Source: Otatea glauca (taxonomy: Eukaryota > Streptophyta > Magnoliopsida > Poales > Poaceae). Taken from it: a stretch of DNA of 64,000 bases. A program made the translations under genes and the position numbers. The stretch spans positions 32,889,591 to 32,953,590 of the forward strand of contig CM070719.1 of the NCBI GenBank assembly GCA_036346275.1, in the 5' to 3' direction. The first letter of the stretch is position 1. Each line of letters begins with the position of its first letter. The notes below the pieces were generated by a model. That model did not search any database, had not been told where the DNA came from, and saw only the letters and a list, made by a program, of their open reading frames with translations. This document shows, piece after piece, positions 9,186-19,639 of the stretch.

Positions 9186-9991
9186 TGCACGGTTTTCAAA
9201 ACACACTAACTAGACCGCTAACCTATCAACTAGACCGCGATCCGATGGCCCTCATTGATCCTTGCAGCATCTAGCTAGCATCTCATCCGTTCCTTGTCTT
9301 CTTGACTTGCACGAACTCCGTCTCCGATCATCTTCCGGTGATGTCCGACCGTCTGGACCTCTGGCGCACCTCGCCTCGTCCTGGTCATCCTCCGCCTCAC
9401 CATGATCTAGCACTATCGTCCTGCAACAATCAAAAACATGGAAAACCCCATCACATAGCGAAGTCCTACAAAGATATGCAATCATCACCCAATTGCTTCG
9501 TTCGACAAGTCAGCACTATCGACCACTGTATCGACTTCATCGAGTTGCCACCATCGAGTAGGATCCTCACTCTAGTAGAAACTCAACCACCGTTTCGATC
9601 GCATCGAGTGATCGATCACATGTCAAAGTCGATACCTAGTCTATCGACCTCAACTCGATACCAAGTCTATCGACCTCCACTCGATTGATCACAGCACCAA
9701 GTTGATAAAACGATATCGAGTAACAATTGGTTAAACTAAGTACTCGAGTTGAGCTAACTACAGAGTGCTCTACCCAGCTACATTTCTACTCAATATTTAA
9801 CTACTACCAATCTAGTCGAATTGTTCGACCACAAGTCGACAGGGCGATACTCGAATCGCTCGAGACAGACACAACTCAAATTGCTTTAATTTGAAAATCC
9901 AATTCAAATCAAACTCAAACCAGAGCATACCAAGCTCAAATTTAGTCAAATACTTATCACAAATATGGGTAGACCTCCACATGGTCTTTCA
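9186..9991 (-). mobile_element. 3' LTR of copia element X, partial
   Basis: On the minus strand it begins TGAAAGACCATGTGGAGG at 9991 and runs through about 800 bp of U3 text, including the segment with catcttccggtgat and agctagcatctcatcc that also appears (opposite strand) in the LTR at 22900-22990. The remaining R/U5 half is missing at 9186, where an oppositely oriented piece of the same family abuts. A polypurine tract and internal sequence follow on the right. Confidence 0.7.
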
Positions 9992-11264
9992 ATCTCCCCC
10001 TTGATGAGTATATTGACAAACATCATAAAAGGCATAATTTGAGTTTGAAAGAGATAAGAAGAAAGCAATTTGAATGCAAAGCCAAACTTGGTCCAAAGAG
10101 AAAGATATAAAATCATGACCAAGTTGACAGGAAGAAATTTAGAGCAAAACCAAGGAAAGAGCAAGTTTTCCATAAAAGCTCTAAAATCCAATCATAAGTT
10201 GCCAAATGTGATTATGATCCAAAAGAAATAGCAAAGTTTTATAAAGATCATAAGAACCAAATAAGCTTCCACATTTTTATCTCTTTTTTTAATGATGCTT
10301 TTTCTACGTTTTCTCCCCCTTTCGGCAATATAGGCATCAAAATCGAATTTTCTCCCCCTGTTTATGTATGCATGAAATGCAACCTAAGAGAGCTTTGAAG
10401 ATTATCAAATTGATCATAATGACACGATATGACACCAAGCTTATCAATTTCAGACTATGACTAAACTAAGACATGTCCAAGATCACACACATTTTGTTAG
10501 CAAGCTTAGTTTACAATATTTCATTTTTAGCAAGATTTGACAAGTGCAAATCTTTGCAAAAGTTTCAAAGCTAGAAGCAAAGCCATTCAAAGGATCAAAT
10601 GGAAAACCTAGAGTTAAACCTACTCAACACTTTGGGGAATTTTGAAGTGCATAGCAAGTCCTTCGAGCTCATTTTTCATTTAATGCAAATTTTTGTTTGA
10701 AGACTTTAAACGACATAGCGGGGTACAAATGTTTGACATAATTTGCATTCTTTACCCACATATGTTTTTTTATTTGTATTTTTCAAGTGATTGACTCAAG
10801 CCATTTTCGATCATCCCAAGAGGAACTCTTAAGAGAATGATCTTGGTCATACATAATACATTCCAAGTTCATCCCAAGTGCAATGGGAAGCAATCTCGTG
10901 AATATAAAGTATTGAGATCAATTTTGCACAAAAAGAGTCATTTTTTCTTGTTTTTCATTTTAAGCAGATATGAGCGATTTGAAGGACTCAAATATGGATC
11001 AAACAAGTTTCACCCAAGTTGCTATAGGGACTCTAGAGAACTCCAAAATTTCACAAATCATGGCAATTACACCTAGAGAAGAAACTAAGCAAGTAAAAGC
11101 AACATGTTTCATTAAGTTTTCATTCAAAGCTTTCAATTTTCAAATTTTAACAACCTTAGCATGATAAATGAACTTGGACATATCTAAGCTAGTGACTTTC
11201 TTCAAAAGATGTAGCATGGTGTATTGCATGAAGATTAAATCATTTGCATAATAGACAATAACAC
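9992..11264 (-). mobile_element. Noncoding 3' spacer of copia element X
   Basis: Starts with the polypurine tract (reverse complement of tctccccctt) and continues with sequence shared with 53302-54844 (minus) and with 30690-31929 (plus). These copies lie between the end of pol and the 3' LTR. No convincing reading frame is present. The shared text breaks at catttgcataatagacaa, where the gypsy LTR A begins, so the spacer is interrupted by that insertion. Confidence 0.7.
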
Positions 11265-14200
11265 CCTAGAAATTTGCCATACTTTAAATTTTGGAGTTAT
11301 TTTGATTTTTGGAATTTTTGGGTATTTATTTGCATTTATTCAAATGAGGGCTTCTTCAAATCAATTAAAATAACACAAAAGTTTAAGCAAAGTTTTTCTG
11401 CAAATATTTTATTTGAGTTCCAAATGTCCCAAAATATTTTCCAGAATTTTTTTGGATTTTTCTATGTATTTTTGCTATTTATTTTGGCTTTCTTTATTTA
11501 TCTAATTTATTTTAATTCAAAAATGATTTAAAATCGCAAGAATAGTGTTTGGGCCGAAACCCTTCGGTCCGGCCCAAGTCAGCCCGTGCCATCGGCCCGC
11601 GCAGCCCATATTGTCGAAACCCTAGCCACCGCGCGTTTGGACCGTCGGATCGAGATCCAACGGTAGCCGTTGCGCTGCGTCGCCCGCATGCGTGCGCCAC
11701 CCGATCGAGTCCACGTGGATGTCCAGGATTGCGCCACATCGATCGTCTTCGTGAGATCATCGGAGTTAACCCGCCGAGCGTTTCCGCTCGTTTCGTCGGT
11801 GTTTGTGTGCACGTCGAGGCTCCTTTAAGTGCACCGGTTAGGGCGTCTGGCAGAGCTCTTCACGCTGCATCTTTTGACTCCTCGCACGCCTCCCGAGTCA
11901 CCGCCGTTTGCAAGAAAAAGCTCACCGTAGTAGCTGCACCACTCCTCCGCGATTTTTGCCTCATTCCGCCGCCGTCGATTCATCTCCGCCGTCGCCAAGG
12001 TCACCGGAGTAACGCCCTTGCCAGGCCGCGTCGAGTGGACCAGTTCTTCACGCCGGAGAATCACCATCGCGCCATCGGCTGCGTCGTCTTCCTCAGCGCC
12101 GACAGCCCTTCTCTTTTGCGCCGCCGTCGACCTCGCCAAACCTCGCCGACCGTTCGATCCGCATCGCACGATCCTGGTTCGTCCACGTCTTCCTTTTCCT
12201 TTTTAAATCCTAGCGTTAATCATGAACGTTAGATCTAGTATGGACGCCAGAGATTAGATCTTGAGTTCTTGTATTAGATGCGATCTAGGCCGTTGGATCG
12301 TTTTTGAATGCTTGTGATAGTGCCACATCGCTAGGGTGAACAGTAAACCGCTCAGGTACCGTGGGCCGTTGGATTGGATCTGTGCGGTGATTGCGAGTTC
12401 GAGCGGTGTTGCGTAAATCCGCGCCGTTCAAATTTGAACGTGTGGCACGGATGCCGCCGCACCCTAGCCAAATCACGTGTGGACGCGTGTGCAAGTTGAC
12501 CTGGGGCGCGACCGAATCTCGGCCGTTGATTTCAAGCGGACTGCTGAGATTTCACCGCGTGTCTTTGCGAGAGCCGAGGCGTCGCCGAGTCGGTGTGTGC
12601 GCTGGCCGTTGGATTTGTGAGTGCCGTTGGATGCGTGACGCGTGGCGGCGTAGAGCGCGAAGCGTCGCTGGGTCCGCGCGTGCGTTGGCCGTTGGATCCG
12701 TTGGCCCGCTCGATGGCCGACGCGTGTCACGCGGATTCCGGTGCAGCGCGTGAGATCTAGCCGTTGATCTTTCGACAGCCATGATTGCGCCACGTGATCG
12801 TGCACGAATCACGAGGCTGGTCAAGTGACGTCAGCTGGTGGGGGCCACCAGGTGCACTGTTCTGTGGACCAAGTCCACCGTGGACCAGAGCCGGGTTGTG
12901 GACCCAGTCCATGGACCGAGGCGACGTGGTAGCACCAGGAAGCGCCACATGTCGGCTGACATCATGCTGACGCAATAAATCGAGTTTTCAATAGAAAAAT
13001 AAATAAGTTAATTCAGGATTTTCTATTTTCTGATTTATATTTTATTTAAAACTTTGAAAGGCTATATCTTTTGCATTTTAACTCCGATTGAGATGATTCC
13101 ATTCTCTAAAAATTTGTAAAATTGTGCTCTTTTTAATGGTAAATTTTATTTGAATTTTGAGGTTATATAGTATATTGTTTTGGTTATTTATTGCATATAT
13201 AATTTTTATGCGTAGACACAAATTTGCCTGGAAGTTTCGAAGAAGAGTTCGTCGCTCAAGATCAATCTTCGGAACACGACCAGCAAATCTTCAAAGGCAA
13301 GTGATGCTTTGACCATTTTGATCCCAGTTTTTAAATGTATGTTGTTTTGAAATTATGCATGCTAAATTAATTAAAAATGAATTTAAATTAATTTGGGTAA
13401 TGTAGCTAATCAACCCATATTGTTATTGCCACCTTGAAATTACTATATGTATGCCCTAAAATTATTGTCACCCTAAGATTATTCATACTTGTTGGATATT
13501 AATATGATGCCAACACGGAAGGCTAGACCGTGATTAGATGCTTAGCCCTGCAGCGTGTCATAAATGACCTTTCGGAAAATGCCATAATTGGGGCTAATGA
13601 AATATTGAATGTATTTTAAAAATGGTGTGGTGATGCCACATGATGAAATTGAAGTACAGAGACCTGTGTGGTTCTGTACTGATGTTGAGTTATTGTTGGC
13701 ATGCGTTGCATAATAATCAACTGGGTGGGAAAATGATTTAGACTGGGGCAAGTGGTAGAAGGCTTTGTGTCGAGTGGGCCTGTGTGGCAAAGGGTTGAAG
13801 AGAGTTGTGAGTCCGTGTGCCACATTGGGCTGTGTGCCATTGTTGAGTGATGAAAGTCTTGCCTTGGTCAGCTAAGGACTTCACCTTGCAAGTCTTTGAA
13901 CTGAGTCACCTGTACAACCACATGTCTGGTATGGGATAGAACTAGTTGATTAGGTTCGATATCTTCCTCCAAACCTTAGGGTGACAAGACACGTGGGTGT
14001 ATCTGTGGGGGAGCGCACTGCTCGGCTTGGTGCCCATCCAACGGTGTTGGCCAGTCCTATACTTCGGTTTTGTGTGAGGGGAGTGATAGTGAAGGCAATA
14101 CCGGAGAGGTTCATTGGTTAAGGTAGAGGTTCCTGAAAGGCTTTGTTGCGGGCAATCATCTGTGTGGTGAGCGGCTGTATCTTGTGGGTAAAGTGTACAA

Positions 14201-14917
14201 CCTCTGCAGAGTGTCAAATCTATTCGAATAGCCGTGTCCGCGATGATCGACATTGCTCGGGATTATAGTCAAGGGTTAGATCTTCAAAAATAAAATTGGG
14301 AAGGGTGGTCAGTGCCAAAGTGAAAATGAATTGATTAAGGTCAGGTGCCAAGTTTACGGAGAAAAACTATTTAAAGAACTTAGTACTATTATTAACCATT
14401 TCAACGCTTTTAATCTAAATAAATTGTTAGTTTAAAATGCCGTTTGATGCAAATGAGCCAAGAAGGCAATTCTTTGGAATAAGTCTTGCATATAGTAATA
14501 GCAACGATTCTCGCATTACTTGTTGAGTGCCTTGAGTACTCACCCTCCTTGCCTATCAACCAAACATCAGTGGAGGAGTCTACGCCAGCATGGGAGGAGG
14601 AGTACATCGAAGAGCCGGACAATTAGGGGCCAAGCCCAGTTGGTTGCCTGTGGGAAGTTGATGGGACTCCACGAAGTTTATTTGCTTTCCGCTGTTACCT
14701 TTTATTACTCTGATAATGTAAGCCCTGCGTGGCTGATCTTATGTAAGGAGACCATAAGGTCGTACAATTCAGCTTATATAAATGTTTGCACTATTTAATA
14801 TGGTATCATTGTAAATTTCTGTGATGTTCAACCTTGTAAATACTGTGTGTGCTAGCGTGATCCTAGACTAGCACATAATACACAGAGGGTCTAGATTATC
14901 TGAATCGTGTCCCGAAA
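11265..14917 (+). mobile_element. Tekay-type LTR A (5' LTR of truncated element A)
   Basis: About 3.65 kb. The start is eroded (aataacaccctag against TGTAACACCCTG in element G) and the end reads cccgaaa against CCCGACA, followed by a primer-binding site. Three zones: an AT-rich head (11265-11530), a GC/CpG-rich middle (11540-12970) and an AT-rich tail with gccaacacggaaggctagaccg and ctttggaataagtcttgcat, both shared with the other LTRs. It contains both segments that are separately missing from the two LTRs of element G, so it serves as a reference for the full LTR. Long reading frames in the GC-rich middle (for example 11549-12232) are low-complexity and shared by no domain family I know, so I do not call them genes. 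Confidence 0.85.
12285..12775 (+). repeat. Dispersed CCGTTGGAT words in LTR U3
   Basis: GCCGTTGGAT or GCCGTTGAT recurs at about 12292, 12366, 12524, 12605, 12625, 12689 and 12763, interleaved with G-box-like ACGTG cores such as tcacgtgtgg and gccacgtgatc. Related words appear in the 3' LTR of element G (49570-49660) and in LTR C (36200). The spacing is irregular, so this is not a simple tandem repeat. Confidence 0.7.
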
Positions 14918-14921
14918 GAGG

Positions 14922-14932
14922 TGGTATCTGAG
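14922..14932 (+). other. Primer-binding site of element A
   Basis: TGGTATCTGAG, one base away from TGGTATCAGAG, the complement of the 3' end of plant initiator tRNA-Met. It lies four bases after the LTR end, preceded by GAGG as in elements C and G. Confidence 0.8.
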
Positions 14933-15136
14933 TAGGTTGGCTGTAGGTCTTGACCCTAACTAGGTTAGCTTTGTCTATAGGTGGATAAAACTATTTTCCA
15001 AAAATTTAACAACTTGAGCAAGAATATCAATGAAATCTCGACTTATGTCTGCTCTCTTGCTCCATACCTATGCTGAATTTTTATTATTATTTTCTGTCTA
15101 TTTTAAATTAAGGCCTGACCAGAGTTTTGTTGGCAG

Positions 15137-15904
15137 ATGGTCAGGAGGATTCATACCTTTGGCGAGCGCGCTGGTGGTTATGCCGCGGAGCTGTGGAGGA
15201 TGCTTCAAGTTCTTGGAGGTTTCGATAGGCCTCTTTACCGTGGTCGCACCTGGGCGGTCAACGGTAAAGTCAGAGGCATGGCGACGACGATCACTGTCTT
15301 CGCTCGAGAGCATGCAGGAGCAAGCAGGCCATTCATCATCACGGTCCCAAGGGTTACCTTTGAGGCCGGGATTCAGGAGTCAGCGCGTCTGGCCATGAGG
15401 AGGATTGGTCAGGCTTATGCTGGTTAGCTTCGGGACACCGTGTTCTGTCTGCACCCGCAGGAGGGAGGAGCTCCAGGAGGACAACTTCATCTGGAGGGAG
15501 ATGCGGCGGTCGTGCACCTGGCACGATTCGCAGCCGCTCAGGAGCAGGTGATGGACCAGACTGTCCATGAGCTGCAGTCTGTCTACGCCACTTTGGAGGA
15601 AGTTGAGCAGAATCTTCAAGAGACCCAGGCTTTCGCTTTCCCGCGGATAGCAGAGTTGGAGGACGCACTCTACGCCGGACCGCCACAGGCCGAGATGGAG
15701 CTTGACGAGGAGGAGGACCCTGAGGAGCTGGTGCCCGAGCCAGAGGAGCCGGTTCTGGACCAGGAGGCCGAGCTTGAGGGACAAGATTCCTTAGTGCCAG
15801 CAGCAGCAGAGGGGGATGGTCACCAGGACCAGTTCGCCCCGATGCTGGAGCACCCACCGGTGTATGCTCCGGGGGAGCCGCAGCCGGGATGGCTCGATGA
15901 GTGA
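15137..15904 (+). pseudogene. Extra ORF (ORF0) upstream of gag, element A
   Basis: A single frame of about 255 codons with one internal stop (TAG at 15425-15427). The N-terminal ~95 residues (starting MVRRIHTFGERAGGYAAELW) match the frame at 42803 in element G. A middle segment looks coiled-coil (LEEVEQNLQETQAF), then comes a very acidic stretch (MELDEEEDPEELVPEPEEP) and a conserved tail (GHQDQFAP ... GEPQPGWLDE). It lies between the primer-binding site and gag, in sense orientation. Extra ORFs at this place are known in some rice gypsy elements; their function is not established. I recognise no enzymatic motif. The conserved tail in both copies argues that it was once translated. Confidence 0.7.
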
Positions 15905-16194
15905 TCGAGTCTAGTAGGCTGTAGTGTCGAGACTCGAGTGTTTGAGTCGCGTCTTTTGTTTCAGAGTCACCATTAGGTGTGAGTCGTTGTGAGTCTTAAT
16001 GTTTGTTTACTTGCTTTGGTGTGTGAGTGTCTACTATGCATTGCATTGCCCTTAGGCACTTGTGGGCAACCATACTATTTTACTAAATTAATAAAGTTGC
16101 TAAATAATTCAAGTTACACCTGCCTTCCCCGCATAAGTTCTTTTACTTGTCTATGCTTTCTTCTTCTTTTCTTAACCTTGGAAGCTTTCAAATG

Positions 16195-17040
16195 ATGGTG
16201 AGGACTCATGAAATGTTGGAGCTAAGCGGAAGTGGTGTCAACTGCATGTAAAACCGTAACGAGGAACCAATTCCCCAACCGCCGCAGTTGATCTGCAGAA
16301 TTGGGAGCTTTCTGGCTGCCCAAACCCACTCATGAATACTATGATGCACTCATGCAAGAGATATCCAACCAAGTCGCTGCGAATGCTCAACCAGGGGGTA
16401 ACCAAGGACCACACCCCTATTCCAGATTGTCAAAATTCATGAGGACTCGTCCACCTACGTTCTCAGGCAATGCCAATCCACCGAAGTCGATGATCGTTGA
16501 GGATGATCGAAAGGAAACTACACATATCCCAAAGGTGTAGGACAAGAGAGGGTACTCTATGCCTCTCATCGCTTGGAAGGAATCACTGCGAATGGTGGGA
16601 AAACATCCATGCAAAGACATAAAGACCCACAAGGAATCACTTGGGAGGAATTCACCACACCTTCCGTCAAGCACCATGTACCAGAAGGTATTATGGATCT
16701 TAAGAAGGAAGAGTTCCGGAATCTTAAGCAGGGTGGCCAATCAGTGGCGGACTATCTGAACAAATTCACCCAATTGGCACGCTACGCACCAGAGGATGTA
16801 GCGATGGATAAGGCCAGACAATCCCTCTTTATGAAGGGATTGAACGCTGGGCTGCAGGTGGGACTGATCACCCACACGTTCCCGGACTTCCAGGAGCTAG
16901 TCAACAAGGCTCTTATCCTGGAAGATAAGCGTCGGGAGTTGGACGACAACCGAAAGCGCAGAATGGCACAACAAGGAGGTCGTCAGGGCCAGCAGAGGCA
17001 GAGGACGGCACCCCAACAGTTTGTTCGATACCAGCCCAGA
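16195..17040 (+). pseudogene. gag: gag of element A, truncated
   Basis: Starts ATGGTGAGGACT, the same start text as in element G (43832). The readable parts include PTFSGNANP, then after a frameshift ITWEEFTTPSVKHHVPEGIM, DLKKEEFRNLKQGGQSVADY and LNKFTQLARYAPEDV, the capsid region of Tekay/Del-type Gag, the structural protein that packs element RNA. At least two frameshifts separate the segments. The frame runs to the basic region (QQGGRQGQQRQRTAPQQF) and then stops at about 17040, where minus-strand copia RT sequence begins. Protease, pol and the 3' LTR of element A are absent. At the position of the amber stops seen in elements C and G, this copy has CAG. Confidence 0.8.
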
Positions 17041-19610
17041 GCACACATACACACAACAAAGTGTATATCCAGCCTCGATGCAGTGAGATACAAGAGGGAA
17101 CCAATCATGCTTCTGAACTCCTTCTGATCAGTAGGCTTACCATCCTCGTCAGGCCCGAGGATAGCAGTGGTGGCCATAGGAGTCATCACCGGCTTCCCTT
17201 CAGACATATCAAACCGCCTCAGGAGATCCCGAGTGTACTTACCTTGGTGCAGGAAAGTACCCTCCCGAGTCTGCTTGATACTCATCTCAAACTCGCCCAT
17301 TATACTCATCTCAAACTCTGTGCTCATCACGTTAGAAAACTGAGACACACGAAAATGATATCATTCACATAAATCTGGACAAGAAGAAAATGGGACTCAT
17401 GGTGTCTAATGAACAGAGTCTTGTCTACTATGCCCATCTTGAAGCCATGGCTGAGAAGATAAGACTTGAGCCTCTCATACCATGCTCTGGGGCCTACTTG
17501 AGTCCATACAAAGCTTTGGAAAGCTTGTATACGTGACTCGAAAACTTGGGGTTCTTGAATCCTGGAGGCTGCCTGACATACACCGCTTCCTTAATATACC
17601 CATTGAGGAATGCACTCTTGACATCCATTTGATAAAGTTTGAAGCCCTTGGATGCAGAGAATGCAAGCAGAATCCTAATAGCCTCTAGTCTAGCTACAGG
17701 GGCAAAGGTTTCCACAAAGTCAAGACCCTCAACCTGAGAAAAGCCCTGTGCAACTAGCCTAGCCTTGTTTTTAATGACAACTCTATCCTCACTCTGCTTG
17801 TTCTTGAACACCAACTTGGTCCCAATGACATTATGACCAGATGGGGGCTCGATAAGCTGCCAAACCTTGTTCCTCTCAATGTTCTCAAGTTCCTCATGCA
17901 TAGCATTAATCCATGACTCATCGGATAATGCATGAGAAACATCCTTTGGCTCAAATGAGGTAACAAAGGCAGAGTGAAGGCAGAAACTGGACAAACCTGA
18001 TTTTGAGCGAGTAACCCACTCAAACAGATCGCCAATGATTTGATCAGGTGGATGAGAATGCTGAATATGACGGGGAGATCCAGCAACAGAAGTAGCCCCT
18101 ACCTCTTGAACAGAAGAGGCAGGAACAGAGCCACTAGCTGAAGGAGAGTCGGAAGGCAAGGGCTGGTCTACCGGAGGTGCAGAAATAGAAACAGGAGGCA
18201 CCTCAGGTGTAGAGGGTACTAGATCAGGTGGAACACCATCATCTCCATCATCCTCATCCTCTACAAAGATGGTCTCAGAGGGAAAAGAAGAGACTGACAC
18301 ATCAGGTCTAGCACCTGGGCTAGCCTCATCAAAGGTCACCTCGCAGGTCTCTATGATCCTATGCGCATTGCAACTTCAGACCCTATAGTTATGGGAAGAA
18401 GTCGAATAACCCCGAAATATACCATCAGAAGAACGAGACTCAAACTTATCCAGGTTACCAGACTTCAAAATGAAACACTTGCAACCAAACACACGAAAAT
18501 GAGAAACACTGGGTTTCGCCCATACCTCAACACATAAGAACTGCGGTGCAAATGTGCTTTCAAGAATACACGATTAGAAACATGGCAAGCAGTAGCTATA
18601 GCCTCAGCCCAGAACTTCCTAGGAGTGCTATACTCATCTAGCATCGTCCTGGCCATCTCTACTAGGGTCCTGTTCTTCCTTTCCACTACGTCATTTTGCT
18701 GATGGACGTAGGGAAAGGAGAACTGATGCTCTAAACCAGACTCCACACAAAAACTCTCAAAGTAGGAGTTCTTGAACTCCATGCCATTTTCACTACGTAT
18801 AGCTCGTAAGGCACCTGTGAGCTCAATATACAACCTACTGACCAAACCCCTGAAATGAGAAAAAGTCTCATCCTTCGAGGCCATGAAAATATACCCAAGA
18901 ATACCTCACAAAATCATCAACAATGACAAGAATATACCACTTCCCTCCCGCTAACTGCACTCTAGCTGGACAAATAGTGTCCATATGTAAAAGATGTCCT
19001 GGTGCATCAGTCATCACAACGGTGACTGGGGGATGAGAGGCAGTAACCATCCTGCCATGTCGGCAAGGAGAGAAAACTAAGTCTTTGTCTATTTTGAGTT
19101 TCGGCAAACCACGAATGAGGTCGTGGCTGCTAACTCGGGTCAAATGATCAAATCCAATGTGACCAAATTTCCTATACCAGAAGGAGAGATCACAGGACTC
19201 AAAAGCAATCAAACAGCGAAGAGAGCCTCCAGAAGAAATAAAAAAATCAGCACGAAAGACTCTCCCAAATCTAAAAATCCCGCAAACTAACCCTCCTGAT
19301 GAATCAAGGATTCTACAGGCATTACTCTTAAAGCTTACCTCGAAAGAGTCATCGATAAGCTGAGAAACAGAGAGCAAATTATACTGTAGCTTACTTACTA
19401 AGGCAACATCCTTAAGAATAAAATTCTGATTAATACGAATGGTACCCTTTGCAATGACTCTACCTGATGAAGCATCCCCGAAAGTGGTCAACTCATCATC
19501 GGGGGCTCAGACTCAGGAAGAGAACCAACGAGAGTCTCCGGTCATATGACGAGAACAACCGGAGTCGACAATCCAAATCTCTCCCTTCCCCATCCGACGA
19601 ACCTGATCAA
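17041..19610 (-). pseudogene. pol: pol of copia element X (PR, INT, RT), inactivated
   Basis: Minus-strand SIRE/Maximus-type pol. Protease: WIVDSGCSRHMTGD near 19550-19590. Integrase zinc region reads FWYRKFGHIGFDHL ... DLVFSPCRHG, so a zinc His is Tyr and a zinc Cys is Phe compared with copy B (FWHRRLGH, DLVCSPC). The second catalytic Asp is Glu (SENG, codon 18789-18791; copy B has SDNG), with NRTLVEMARTM further on. RT includes KARLVAQGFSQVEGLDFVET and YQMDVKSAFLNGYIKE, but the YVDD box is YVND (Asn codon 17363-17365). Stops and small deletions break the frame. The C-terminal RT/RNase H part ends at 17041, joined to gypsy gag. It would have copied and integrated element cDNA; it cannot now. 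Confidence 0.85.
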
Positions 19611-19639
19611 GTCATAGAAGAAAGAGATGACTCGGTACT

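Noticed and set aside
11549..12232. 227-codon plus-strand frame in the GC-rich centre of LTR A, with overlapping minus-strand frames
   Set aside because: High GC makes stops rare here; the peptide is Arg/Ser/Pro-rich with no domain, and the region is LTR sequence shared with other copies.
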